Of a DNA stretch of 64,000 nucleotides, positions 22,833 through 33,268 are shown piece after piece. The DNA is from Rhodocollybia butyracea. Lineage: Eukaryota > Basidiomycota > Agaricomycetes > Agaricales > Omphalotaceae. Each line of letters begins with the position of its first letter. Position 1 is the first letter of the stretch. The notes under the pieces were generated by a model. It did no database searches and was not told where the DNA came from. It saw only the letters and a program-made list of their open reading frames with translations. Position numbers and translations under genes: made by a program. The stretch covers positions 1 to 64,000 of the forward strand of contig JADNRY010000055.1 in the NCBI GenBank assembly GCA_015501585.1, read 5' to 3'.

Positions 22833-24947
22833 ATGGCGTTCGCCACCAAGTGTGTCTTCTGTCCCCTACTATAGCCTCCTCATTATATGAACAAACCTCC
22901 CCAGCTCGTCGGCCTTCGGCATTAAGCCTGCAGGAACCTCCATCTTCGGAGCACCCCAGCAAACGAACCAAACCACAAACCCTTTGTTTGGCTCCAGCAA
23001 TGCCCAACAGCAGCAATCGCAACCAGCTGGTACCAGTATGTTTGGTCAACCTCAGCAGCAACCCCAGCAGCAACAGCAACAACCTGGAACGAGTATCTTC
23101 GGCCAATCGCAATCAACCAATACTCAAGCTCAGAATCAGCAGCCAGCGGGGTCAAACCTTTTCGGACAACCCGCTCAAAATCAGCAGCAGCAAGGAACGA
23201 GCATATTCGGACAGCCGGCTCAGAATCAACAACAGGGAACGAGTTTGTTCGGACAACCTGCTCAACAACAACAGCAGGGAACGAATATGTTTGGTCAGCA
23301 GCAGCAACAACCTGGTACTAGTCTTTTTGGACAGCAGCAGCAGCAGCCCGCGGCTGGTACAAGTCTGTTTGGCCAGTCGACGACACAGCAGCAACAACCG
23401 ACTTCTATGTTTGGTCAACCTCAAACTCAGCAAGGTGGAGGAACGAGCCTGTTTGGTCAATCGACGCAGGGGACGCAGCCAGCTGCTGGGACGAGTATAT
23501 TTGGTCAGCCTGCGCAACAGCAACAGCAACAACCCCAGCAGCAGCAGGGAAGCTCGCTTTTTGGCGGCAGTTCAGTGTTTGGGAATAACAATACTGCCAA
23601 TTCGAATACTGGTACGTGTCATTGCTTGTCTATTCGTTGTAGGTTATGCTTATTGTGTCTTCAGGCTTTGGAAACTCAACTTTTGGAGGATTCGGCCAGA
23701 AACCTTTACAACAGTGAGTACTTTCACCTTTATTTTCACATACACGTATCGTTTACCTGGATCACCTTCTCCAGATCTACATTTGGTGTACCTCAGCAGC
23801 AGCAGCAGCAGCAACAACAGCCCTCCGGTCCTCCCCCGTTTTCCAAAACAACAAAATTTAATGATCTATCGGACGAGTTGAAGAAGACGTTCGAACAGAT
23901 CGAGTAAGCTTTGGACCTTTCAGATGCAGCTTCCATACTGACTCTCCTTTCCGTTTTCTCAACTTAGCGCGCACATCCAAGGCCGAATTCAAATAAGCAA
24001 AGACCTTCAACAAAGAAAGCTTGGCGAGGAAGCGACAAAGGGTCAAGAGCTGATTCGAACAGTGCAAAAAGTGTGTCCAATTCAATGGTCTATCGACACT
24101 TCTAATGAATTCCCTTCAATCTCCCTTCAATCTCCTTCGATCTTCCTAATCTTCCTACTCCATCGCCTCCTCCTCAGGACCTAACCCAAACCAGCACTAC
24201 AATCCACAACGACCTACATTTCACTAGAGATTTAAAATCCAAAGCAGATCAAGCCGTTCATGATACGATTATCTCTACGCGGATCGTTGATGGGTTCAAA
24301 AATCAGGCAAACGGGGCGTATTTGAAAGATCACGCGTCGTTTCCTTTGGAGTGAGTTGTGTTTTTTTGGATGTTGCTAGTCGACCTTTTTTTGGTGGTGT
24401 TTATGGCCTTTCTTGAGCGTCGACACGCGAGTTGCAGGGGTCTTCTTGTGATCTCGACTAACCTATTTCTTCCTTCCTTTTTTTCGTTCGTAGGTTTTTC
24501 AGTCGAGTTACAACGCAAATCCGGGAACGGCTGGTTTGGTATCGGACGACGATTGAGGTGGGTAACAACCAAAGGTATCACTACCTGAAGTTTTCGCTGA
24601 TTTTCGTTTTTGTGAACAGCAAATCGAACGAAAACTGTCTTCGATGGCGAATCAAACACATGTATCCCCTCAAGGTTTGTATTCTATAACTTGATTCTTT
24701 TCTTCTCTTTACTTCTATCCCTTCAGGCATAACAACAACTCTCCAAACCCAACACTCCATCTTCCTCGCCCTTGCCTCAAAAACCGCCGCCCTTGATGCT
24801 GAGCTGCAAAAGATCAAGGCGCTGTATACGCAGTTGTGGCGTGCGAGAACGGGAAGTGTACGGGATCCATTTGAAGGTGCTGGAGTCGATGCGGAGGCTA
24901 TGGGGAAGACGACGGATCTTGGATTGAGTGGGCTGAGTGTGCGATAG
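22833..24947 (+). CDS. FG-repeat nucleoporin Nup49/Nup58
   Basis: Nine exons: 22833-22849, 22905-23611, 23665-23713, 23775-23903, 23968-24070, 24178-24350, 24494-24557, 24620-24674 and 24727-24947. They join cleanly to 505 aa. Residues about 1-240 are GLFG/SLFG/SIFG-type repeats in Gln-rich linkers (for example GTSIFGQPAQNQQ), the disordered permeability-barrier module. Residues 280-505 are coiled coil with Nup58 landmarks: KFNDLSDELKKTFEQIEAHI, LVWYRTTIEQIERKLSS, ANQTHVSPQ and IFLALASKTAALDAELQKIK. This is the Nup62-Nup54-Nup58 (yeast Nsp1-Nup57-Nup49) central channel subunit. The first exon is 17 nt and is fixed by the clean MAFATNSSAFGIKPAGTSIF reading. CAG/CAA tracts encode the Gln linkers and may vary in length between strains. 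Confidence 0.9.
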
Positions 24948-25598
24948 TTGGTGTGTACCTGGGGATTGTTAGGGATAGTGAGGCGATATGTGCATTTATG
25001 CAAGAATCCTCGATTCATATCGATATACATCATTGGTAGAGCGAGTAGCGAACAAGAACGGCAGCCCCTCGAATTCGTCACTGCTTGTCGGTCCTTCATC
25101 CCGACTTCTGGATTGATGTATATCACCCCCTGTGACACAGGTAGGTACGCGTAGTTGTTAGTACTCTGCATCTTCGATAAGCACTTCAACTGCCAGCGGT
25201 ATAGGAAATAAGTGAAACCCCCTTCCCGCCGTTACAAACACAAGTCGATTGCAGTTTCTTACTCAGTCCCTTCTGCGACTGATTCTACCGCCAATTTCGC
25301 CAAGCCCAGTGTGACCTCCATAGGACATTCCCTACATAGGAGCTGCCGTGGACAAGCATATACATACCGATCTTCTTTCATCTTACTATGATTTTTGCTG
25401 TTACTGCTATGCACGTCGGTTCGGTTCGCACTTAAATGAGGACAAATTAGATTGGGAACTGCAAGCGTTATTTCACTGAGGAACGATAAACGAGTTCGAA
25501 GTATTGTAATGTTTTGGGTAGAAGGCGTTGGACTGAGCTGGTTGTCCAAATGAAAGCAAGAAAATACACAAGAGCAAGAGCAGACTCCACCACAGTTA
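24948..25598. other. Convergent spacer between Nup49/58 and F-box gene 1
   Basis: 650 bp without a supported gene. A 120-codon frame on the minus strand (25621-25259) begins inside the F-box 3' end and shows no family signal. Confidence 0.5.
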
Positions 25599-27039
25599 CT
25601 ACAAGAAATCAAATTCAGCATTCACTCCTGCTTCTGCATTAATTAAAATACGCTGCCCAGTTGAACTGACTGGGAGCTTTGCGAGAAAGTCGTCGACGAT
25701 AGTATCAGTGGAATGAAGGAAGCAGCCTTTGAAGGATTGTCGAGAAACACCAAGTACGTTGTAAATGGCGGCCGTCTGCAAGGAACAGTCCGAGGAAAGC
25801 AACATGTCCAGCAATGCATCAAACACAGTTTCCAGACCAGTAGAGCTGATGTTAATTACACCTTGCTGCTCTGAGCAAGGCCATATAAGGTTACCATGAG
25901 CTCTGATATCCAGATGTATTAGTTTGGGCAAACGAACGAATTCCCACACAGTAGGGGAAAAAGCAGAATTAAGATAGGAAAGGTTCAGTGTCGTGAGATG
26001 GGTATGGGAGAAGGACTCCTGAGGTATTACACCTCTCTCGCTGACATAGCCTACTGTCAGAGTCTGTAATAGCGGACATGCGCGAAGTAAGTTAGCCAGC
26101 GGTGCATCCGCGTGAATCTGTACTATTTCAAGATCAACGAGATTTTGAATCTCTATCGCAACATCGGTGTGCTTGAGACGGAATATACGCAGCTTTCTGA
26201 GGGAAGGGCAGTGCATAAAGATTGCACCAAAGGCATGGGTCTGGCACGGGCCAAGGGTTAGACTTTGAAGAAGAGGCAATGGCGAAGAGGCGCCAGTTTG
26301 TTTCGGAAGTATCATGGCAACAAGGTCATCCATGGGAACCTCAGCAAAATTCACAAATTTCAGGTGCTTCCACCTCGCTACCTCGTCTACCAGAATATTT
26401 AAGACGGCGACGGAGTCTGGGCCAAGGGAACATTCGGAAAGCAATTTGTAACGTGCTTCCAGAGAGATCCAATGGCATGAGGCGGGAACGCGCAATGAGG
26501 CATTCTGCAAGAAAATCGATTCCCTTGTACGGATTATGGCGAGTACCAAATGAGAACTTCATTGAACACCAGAGGACTGGTTGAGAGAGGGCCAAATCCC
26601 GCCACCAGGTGCAAACCCATGTTAACTTCCATGCATCTAATATGGTAGTAGAAGTCTTTTTTGATCCATATTGGATCGGGTTTCCCGCAATAATAAAGCT
26701 GAAGATTTCACCCATGACATCTGGAGGAAGGCATTGTATCGGAGAAAGAAGAGATCGCTGGAAACCAAGGATTTTTGGGAGGTGATCCCGAGACTCAGGA
26801 TCAGAGATGCTCTGCAAAGCCTGGCTAGTTTTGTAGATGAGAGACTCGAGCTTGGCGCGTTCTACATGGGATATTGGGGGATGATTTAGTCTGCATTTGA
26901 CGAAGAAATCGTCTTCAAATGATTGGTCCTCAGAAGACTGAGATTTAGACTGAACAAGGACATATTGGTCAATGTCGATGTAAGTAGCTTGTCCACTAGT
27001 ACCTACTTCGGCGCTCAATGTAGAGTTGTAGGATGGCAT
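25599..27039 (-). pseudogene. F-box/LRR protein with a frameshift (F-box gene 1)
   Basis: The reading starts at MPSYNSTLSAEVG (27039) and contains an F-box region: LLSPIQCLPPDVMGEIFSFI, then TWVCTWWRDLALSQPVLWCS. Near 26461-26467 the frame changes. Upstream the frame reads LMPLDLSGST, whereas the continuing LRR-like part is in another frame (EARYKLLSECSLGPDSVAVL onward to the stop at 25599). The paralogue at 30.6-32.1 kb reads LMPLDISLHP across the same point. One extra CT unit in the local CTCTCT run would restore agreement with it, so loss of one dinucleotide is the simplest explanation. The LRR part contains HLTTLNLSYLNSAF and LPKLIHLDIRAHGN. F-box proteins are substrate adaptors of SCF ubiquitin ligases. 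Whether the gap is genuine or a base-calling error is undecided. Confidence 0.75.
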
Positions 27040-27099
27040 AGAAGATAGCGAAACTATTAGGCTGGCCACTGTTTCGAGGTTCTAGCGAACGATTTAGCT

Positions 27100-27860
27100 T
27101 AGGCGCTTATTATGACGGTCCGAAATTACGCTGCCATTTGAAAACCACCATGCTCGCCCACTCTCGGAATGCTTCCATTTCATCTGTCCCTTCCTTGCCT
27201 CTTACAACCTCCAAATCCACGACCTCATATGACTTTTCTCCTCTGCCAACGACCAACTCTATATGCACCTGCCTCCAAACGCAATTTTCACCATCGACGA
27301 CTTTCGAGCGTTTCTACTCATGAATTGGCCCACTCATCTCCTCGCCAGCTGAAACGCGAGATGTTTTCGTCTTCGTATGGTTCTTCATATGGACACATTT
27401 ACAGGACCTCTCTAATGGAGACAGTATTCTCGAAGTGACCTTGCAGTCAATGTTCCCTGTGGTCCCAACTGATGTCTGCGAAAAGCTCGTGGCCGATGGA
27501 TATGTCAACCAAGATGGATGGACGTATGATATCCGCCCGTCGATATCTAGCCTTTGCGAATCGGAAGCAAACCCTGACATCTTCAATGTCGCCAATTGAG
27601 GACTGGTTCAGCAGGTTTTGATGCTCCTACTAGATATGGTCAACAAACTTCAGGCTCTGCCTGGTCCCAACTTGGTCGATTCACTTTACTTCGAATGAAA
27701 CGAGATGAAATGCTTGCTGTCTCAAAGTGACTATATGAGAGTAGTAACTATTCAAGCAGAGCCAAGAGACAAAGAAGTCGTCAAAGATGTTACTGTCTGG
27801 CCGGTCGACATTCTCGTTGACATGAATCTTTTGAGTTGGCACTAGGAAGGGTGGCTATAG
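27100..27860 (+). other. Coding-like remnants, unidentified
   Basis: Several short open stretches look protein-like but do not join: MLAHSRNASISSVPSLPL (27150), FPVVPTDVCEKLVADGYVNQ (27453-27512) and MRVVTIQAEPRDKEVVKDVT (27735-27794). Stops and frame changes separate them, with few good splice sites. They may be debris of a gene lying between the two F-box paralogues. I recognise no family. Confidence 0.3.
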
Positions 27861-28228
27861 GCAGCAGTTGCAGACATGGGAGAATCTGAAACGGATAATT
27901 ATGGACTATATAACAGTTTATAGCTTCCAGATACTGCAAGCTCAAGGACACCGTGACGCGTATCACCTCAAGCTCTACCTTTTTTGCTCAGAATATCTGA
28001 GGAGTCCCTTAGAACTATTCAAGTCAAGAGATTACACGTTCCAAATGTAGGAGATCATGATTCGTAGGACTGCCGGGGGCGCACATGACCCGACTGTTCC
28101 TATTACCGCGTCGGTTTTCCTTTCCTTTTCACAAACAACAACATGCATTTTCATCTCCATTTTCGTCGCTTCCACCTCTTCAAGTCGAACGTTCGCATTC
28201 TTTGCAGCCATTCCCAAGAGTAAAAGGT

Positions 28229-29820
28229 GTCTGCTTCATGTCCACGGCTACACAACAGTCTACAACTGAACAACAGTTCTCCGATTACCTTGCTACCCTT
28301 CCAGGATGGATCGCTCTATCAGAACCACTCGGAAGCTACAGAAGCGGTGGATATCGCCCAACCGTAATAGGCGAGCAACTACATCACGGGCGTTACAAGA
28401 TTATTCAGAAACTTGGCCATGGTATACAGTCAACCGTTTGGCTTTCCCAAGGTCGAGAGAGTGCGTACGTATGTGTATTCCTCTGTTCTGATTAAATCTA
28501 AAATAACCTCCAGGACCGGAAACTGTATGGCGATGAAGATTTTCACTGGTTCGAAACACGTTTAATGTCTCAATGTCTACGTGTTCTAACGCTTGCAAAA
28601 ATTTAGCGGAACAGACGGCCAGAGATTTTAAGAACCCAGATTCGTCAGAGATACAAGTCACGAAGCGTCTTACAGCAGGAGATCCTAGTCACCCCGGTTA
28701 CCACTGTATTCCTCGTCTTTTGGACTCGTTCTCTACTCCAAGTCGCTATGGCATGCATAACTGTCTTGTTACGAAGCTCTTGGGATTCGATTTCCCCACC
28801 CTTAGCCTCCTATTCCCAAAGGACAAGAGATGTCCGGAGTTTATAGCAAAAATGATCATGCGTGATGTCTTATCAGCCTTGGACTATTGCCATACGGTAT
28901 GTCATCTAATCCATACAGGTGCGAGTCCACAGTATCTTCTTAGTGCGATTTCTCACATAGTGTTTCAGATGTAAAGTTCTCAAACATCATAATGCGTGTG
29001 AATTGCCCCGTTACTCCTTCCAATACTTTTCTTGGTACTGTGGAGATGTTTGACTTTATAGATAAATTCAATGAAGCAACAGTGTTGACCAGGGCAAATC
29101 CTATGGGCGAGTACCCGATGGTGACATATTTGAAAGAGAGTGGTGGCAGAAGAATGGTCGATTCGTATTGGCAGATTTTGGCTCTGGTGGGTACTTAATC
29201 GATATACTTCTAGTAGTTATCAAGTCTAATTCCTTTTAGCATGCCCTTCGGAAAGCGTTTGTGAATATACGATATCTTCACCAGCAACGCGTCCTCTAGA
29301 GGTGTTCATTCAAGCACGATAGGGTACAGCAACTGATATCTGGAGCGCTGGCTCAATGGTACGTGAAGTTACTGTCCTGCACCTAGGCTAATGCTTACCT
29401 TGTGTCAGCTTGAGTCATCTACCTTCTAACTACACGTACCATCTATCCAGATTCGGTGGAAGCGGACACGTTTCCGTTGGTCATGTATCTTATTTTCGGC
29501 AAATTTCCGATTCCTCTTCTTGAACGAAGCCGTAAAGGCAGAGGCTGGTTTGATATACAGACCGGTGAGTTCAAGTGCTTCTAATATGTTAACCCAAGAA
29601 GTAATTTGTTTGTAATAGCGCTTCCGAGGGAGGAACTCTTGCCCCTCCCTCCTCCGGCGACATTCGAGGCAGTGTTCTCTGTTTTAATGGAAGTCGAAGG
29701 CCAGCCTCCGCCATCAGAGGAACTGCTTTCGTTTTTGAAGAAGATGCTGGTGATAGATCCTGCAGAACGAGCATCTGCCCATGAGCTTCTCAGCCACCCG
29801 TGGCTAACCAGTACTACGTA
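28229..29820 (+). pseudogene. SRPK-like serine/threonine kinase relic
   Basis: Kinase segments occur in order. GYRPTVIGEQLHHGRYKIIQ then KLGHGIQSTVWLSQGRES (glycine loop). AMKIF (lysine of VAIK). RLTAGDPSHPGYHCIPRLLD. VLSALDYCHT then LIHTDVKFSN across an intron (catalytic HTD and Asn). EWWQKNGRFVLADFGSA (DFG). GTATDIWSAGSM (subdomain IX). YLLTTRTIYPDSVEADTFPL. ALPREELLPLPPP, and a C-terminal LSFLKKMLVIDPAERASAHE. This is the layout of fungal SRPK-type kinases that phosphorylate SR proteins. Three defects: the catalytic-loop exon and the DFG exon are in different frames near 29070-29110 with no obvious intron, an in-frame TAG at 29320 replaces the aromatic residue before GTATDIW, and one base is missing just after the acceptor near 29409. 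I infer a recent pseudogene. Confidence 0.7.
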
Positions 29821-29984
29821 GAGCTCCACCAACAGCTCTCGGTGTCATGTTGGTGTGGTAGTTCGGAGGGCTTACAGAAGGCTTGGACTTCGGCAGGACT
29901 TATTGCCCTTAACACCCGATACCTACGGTTCCATGTTCACGCTATGTCTCGGTTTCATTTCTCTATCTGGCCAAGTAATGCCTC

Positions 29985-30060
29985 CTAGGCTCCGGTCTCA
30001 CAATCCGTAGGGTCATAGGAACTAGCTCCCATTTAGAGGGTCTTGCCACTCGGCCACACA
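29985..30060 (-). repeat. tRNA-like sequence with Pol III A-box (possible SINE head)
   Basis: On the minus strand the stretch reads TGTGTGGCCGAGTGGCAAGA, which contains a perfect A-box (TGGCCGAGTGG) like class II tRNA-Leu/Ser genes. About 60 nt on is GGATTGTGAGACCGG, a poor B-box in the right place. No acceptor stem or anticodon arm folds convincingly, so this is not a tRNA gene. It could be the head of a tRNA-derived SINE or a decayed tRNA. Confidence 0.35.
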
Positions 30061-30150
30061 CAGAAAGAGGGATATCAAAACTGTGTGTCACAGTTTGCGT
30101 CATGTGCATTGTGACTGTCGTACACGACCAGTCATCTCTTTCTCGTTAGC
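30061..30150 (-). repeat. Palindromic dispersed repeat, copy 1 (minus)
   Basis: On the minus strand it reads GAGATGACTGGTCGTGTACG, then ACAGTCACA, CATGACGCAAACTGTGACAC and TTTTGATATCCCTCTTTCTG. The plus-strand segment at 40171-40252 has the same order with scattered substitutions. It holds two short palindromes (ACTGGTCGT/ACGACAGT and GTCACA/TGTGAC). Confidence 0.75.
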
Positions 30151-30639
30151 GAAGTCGCTAGTAAAGTTTGAGGCTGAGTCAAACTTGTCCTGGTAACTTT
30201 AAACGATAGATAATCTAGATATGTGATAGTGGCTGAACTACTCCAAGAGGTGTGCGACGTCAACAGGAACTATCAGTGGTTGGGCAACAGATTTCCAAAA
30301 TTCCACCATCGTCGTCAATCACAGTCACAAAGGACTTTAGTCGAGTTCGGGAGGTCTATTTGTGAGCGGATTGGGGTTTCTGTTTCGAGATTGAAACAGA
30401 AATAATTGTGCGACGACGACGTGAAGTAGTTAGTGAATATTTTGAGAAAGCAGTAAAATAGATAAACTACTTGAACAAACTCCGACTTGTATGTTTAATT
30501 TGAATAAATCACCGTGCACGCCAAAGCGATTGCCGTCAATTCACACAGCGACTTGACTTGTTCACCTACGACCATCATCTGTAGCCCCACCAACAGGTCC
30601 ACACAGGTAGTATCGGTTGAGGCCCCTCGGTCTGTCGCT

Positions 30640-32130
30640 ATGACATCCGAAAATGCAAAGCAGGTTTACAGAGTGGGTACTAGCTGACAAGTTACTGACA
30701 GACTACAGTGATTAATCTTACCCTTGTTCTCATTGCAGTCTGAATTCTGCTCTCCCAACAATCTATCTTTTGACGACTTCCACACCAGATGCAGGTTAAA
30801 TGATGCTCCAATGTCGCTGTCCGAGTGTTCACAGTTCGAACATCTCGTCGACGAAACTCGTCATGCTTTACAGAGAATCTCTGCTCCCCGATCTCGGGAT
30901 CGCCTCTCGAAAATCCTTGACTTCCAATTATCTTTACTTTCCCCAATACGACGCCTTCCCCCAGACATCATGATTGAAATCTTCAGCTATATTGTTACAG
31001 AAAAGCCGATTGAATCTGGGGGCGTTTCCGAGGGGCTCGATGCACTGAAAATAACATGGGTTTGTGTCTGGTGGCGGGACTTGGCTCTCTCGCAGCCTGT
31101 TTTCTGGTCTTCGATAAATTTCTCATTTCGTTTTGCCTTTGGTGCCGTTGAGAGACAACGTTTTCTCAAAGAATGTCTTATTCCACGTTCCGGGTCCCTT
31201 ATGCCATTGGATATCTCCCTGCATCCAGTGTTTCCACTTTTTTTCACCTTTCCAGGCCCCACCGCCATCTTGGATGTGTTGGTAGACTATACGAATAGGT
31301 GGAAATCCCTAAAACTCGTGGAGTTCAATAGGAGTGCCATGGATCAGCTTGCTGCCATGATCATGTCGAAACAAGCTGCCGCCGCCTCTTCACCGTTGCC
31401 TCTCCTTCAAAGGCTAACACTTGATGACGTAGACTCGAATTATGATTTCGGTGGGTTATACATGTGCTGCCCTTCCCTCAGAGAGTTGCATATAAAACAC
31501 CTCAAGTCTACTCATCTTGATGTAATAGACGTCCAAAATCTGGTTACCCTTGAAGTACAGATTTACGGCGGTCCTTCGTTTGTTGTCCTACTCCAGAGGT
31601 GTCCACTGTTGCAGACTTTGACATTGTGCCTTGTTGCTAACACCCCCGCCGTCAATCTGTCAAGTCCCTTCTCTCATATCCATCTCACGACGTTAAACCT
31701 TTCCCGTCTTAGTTCTAGCTTTCATTTTCCCAGAAACGCCTGGGAACTCATTCGTTTGCCCAACCTAACGCATCTGTATATCAGAGCACATGGCAATCGT
31801 ACATACACTGACTTGGAGGACCCCCTAGCGCATTTCTATATTAAAGCGCATGGAAATGGTACATACCCTGACTTGGAGAACCCAGGTGAAGTTAATATTA
31901 CGTTTACTAATCATAGACGAGTGCTCGGTGAATTGCTCGAGATGTTACTTTGGTCGGACTGTTCTTTGCAGAAGGTTTCCATTCACAAAGTATATGAAGA
32001 GTCAAGCAGGGGCTATGCGTTTTATTCTAATACTGACACTGTCTTGGATGATTTTCTGGCAAAGGTACCAGTCTGTGAGACTGGTCAGCGTTTTCTGGAT
32101 CCCGAGATTCACGTAGTGCTGATAATGTAA
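30640..32130 (+). CDS. F-box/LRR protein (F-box gene 2, intact)
   Basis: Exon 1 is 30640-30663 (MTSENAKQ) and exon 2 is 30739-32130, giving 471 aa. The first exon is inferred because the long frame opens directly after an acceptor without its own ATG; the donor (GTTTAC) is weak, and an internal ATG (MSLSECSQF, 30811) is an alternative start. Residues 60-140 hold an F-box region (LLSPIRRLPPDIMIEIFSYI, then KITWVCVWWRDLALSQPVFW). Leucine-rich segments follow: LPLLQRLTLDDVD, CPSLRELHIKHL, CPLLQTLTLCLV, HLTTLNLSRLSSSF and LPNLTHLYIRAHGN. It is an inverted paralogue of the 25.6-27.0 kb gene. A duplicated 20-residue block (YIRAHGNRTYTDLEDP / YIKAHGNGTYPDLENP) marks a small internal tandem duplication. 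Presumed SCF substrate adaptor; substrate unknown. Confidence 0.85.
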
Positions 32131-32796
32131 TGGGATTCGTTTTACAAACATATTCCTCTGCCACATTCAGCTGCCCAAGCTCAGTCTGAAACTCAACTGC
32201 TCGGGGTTTTCATTCGGCTACATATTTCGTCGTTTACTTTACCTCCCCCCACTGCCCAAAATCCCTGCGGCGAAGTTAGCTTTCTAAACCTCGAAATGCT
32301 CTCAAGTTTATCTCAAACTGAACATCAAACCCAAACGGACCCAATGGAAAGTTTGTCAGAATTTTAAATGTTGATGTTAAGTGTTAGGTGGACGTATAGA
32401 CGGTAGCTGCTACTAACTTGAACTTCGAAGCGTCCTATGATTTACATCGCACGTCATTGTACCGAAAAAGAGCTATTGTATCCGCTGGCTATTTCTATCG
32501 AACGCGTATTACCTCCAGACCTCGAATTCCAGGCCGAGCGGAGAACACAGAATTGGTTTTCGTGAGATTCAACACATAGAAACCGAACACTCTTCATGAG
32601 TAGACGGCCCAACGCGCATGGGGTGAACGCGCTGCGGGGTCGTGAGTAGTAAAATCCGACCAGCCACGGCTACGGTGGTTTGCTCTCCTTCAATTGGGTG
32701 TAGAGAATACATACTATGTACAACTTTTAGAGCTCAGCGGTTAACTTCGAACTGGGCCATGAAATGTGATTACATTGATCATTTTATCAAAGTATT
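32131..32796. other. Intergenic spacer upstream of tRNA-Val
   Basis: 666 bp, no supported ORF or repeat seen. Confidence 0.5.
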
Positions 32797-32893
32797 GGTT
32801 CGGTGGTGTAGTGGTTATCACGTCTGTCTCACATCGGTGATTTATGGATTGGATGTACACAGGAGGTCCCCGGTTCGAGACCGGGTCGAACCA
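32797..32893 (+). tRNA. tRNA-Val (anticodon CAC) with 24-nt intron
   Basis: The acceptor stem GGTTCGG pairs with TCGAACC (last pair G-U), with A as discriminator. The D arm is GTGTAGTGGTTATCAC and the T arm is CCCCGGTTCGAGACCGGG, containing a perfect B-box GGTTCGAGACC. The anticodon stem TCTGT/ACAGG closes a CTCACAC loop with CAC at positions 34-36. A 24-nt intron (about 32840-32863) sits at the canonical site one base 3' of the anticodon. The mature length is 73 nt before CCA addition. It decodes GUG. Confidence 0.93.
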
Positions 32894-32909
32894 TTCATAG
32901 ACAAAATGA

Positions 32910-32917
32910 TTTTTTTT
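32910..32917 (+). terminator. Pol III oligo-T terminator of tRNA-Val
   Basis: Run of eight T residues 17 nt after the tRNA 3' end, the usual RNA polymerase III stop. Confidence 0.8.
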
Positions 32918-33268
32918 GTTCATTCACTGCTTCGTACTTGGTGACTAGGAAGATGGGTTGAAGATGGGTTGAATAGTGGTTCGTGAATAATCTGTATAAC
33001 CTGTCTATCGCGGCCGTCGCTTTCAAGTACCTGTGATAGTCCAAATGCCTGTCAGATTAGACCAGTTTCATTCCGTATTCCCAACAAATCAGAATCAACG
33101 ATAGATACAGTATGTACGCTGTGGTATAACGTGCAAAAAACAACAAAAAATATGTGTGTGGGTGTAATATAGTATTACACTTCCCTCTGCCTGCTCTGCG
33201 CGACCAGAATCGAATTGACAATGCTATAAGTGTGTAAGTATGCGATGTTACTATAGTCAATCAATGAA
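32918..33268. other. Spacer between the tRNA and the 602-aa gene
   Basis: 351 bp, no supported ORF or repeat seen; presumably includes the 3' UTR of the minus-strand gene. Confidence 0.5.

Larger units (their letters stand above)
29823..30639. other. Intergenic region with repeat and tRNA-like sequence
   Basis: No supported gene. It contains a minus-strand copy of a palindromic repeat (30061-30150) and, adjoining it, a tRNA-like A-box sequence (both listed separately). Confidence 0.5.

Noticed and set aside
24581..25189. 202-codon minus-strand ORF
   Set aside because: Its right part lies antisense to the last exons of Nup49/58, and it has no family signal; a shadow frame.
29985..30062. tRNA-Leu/Ser gene on the minus strand
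   Set aside because: The A-box is perfect but there is no pairing acceptor stem, and the T-arm lacks the GTTCGA core. Listed only as tRNA-like sequence.
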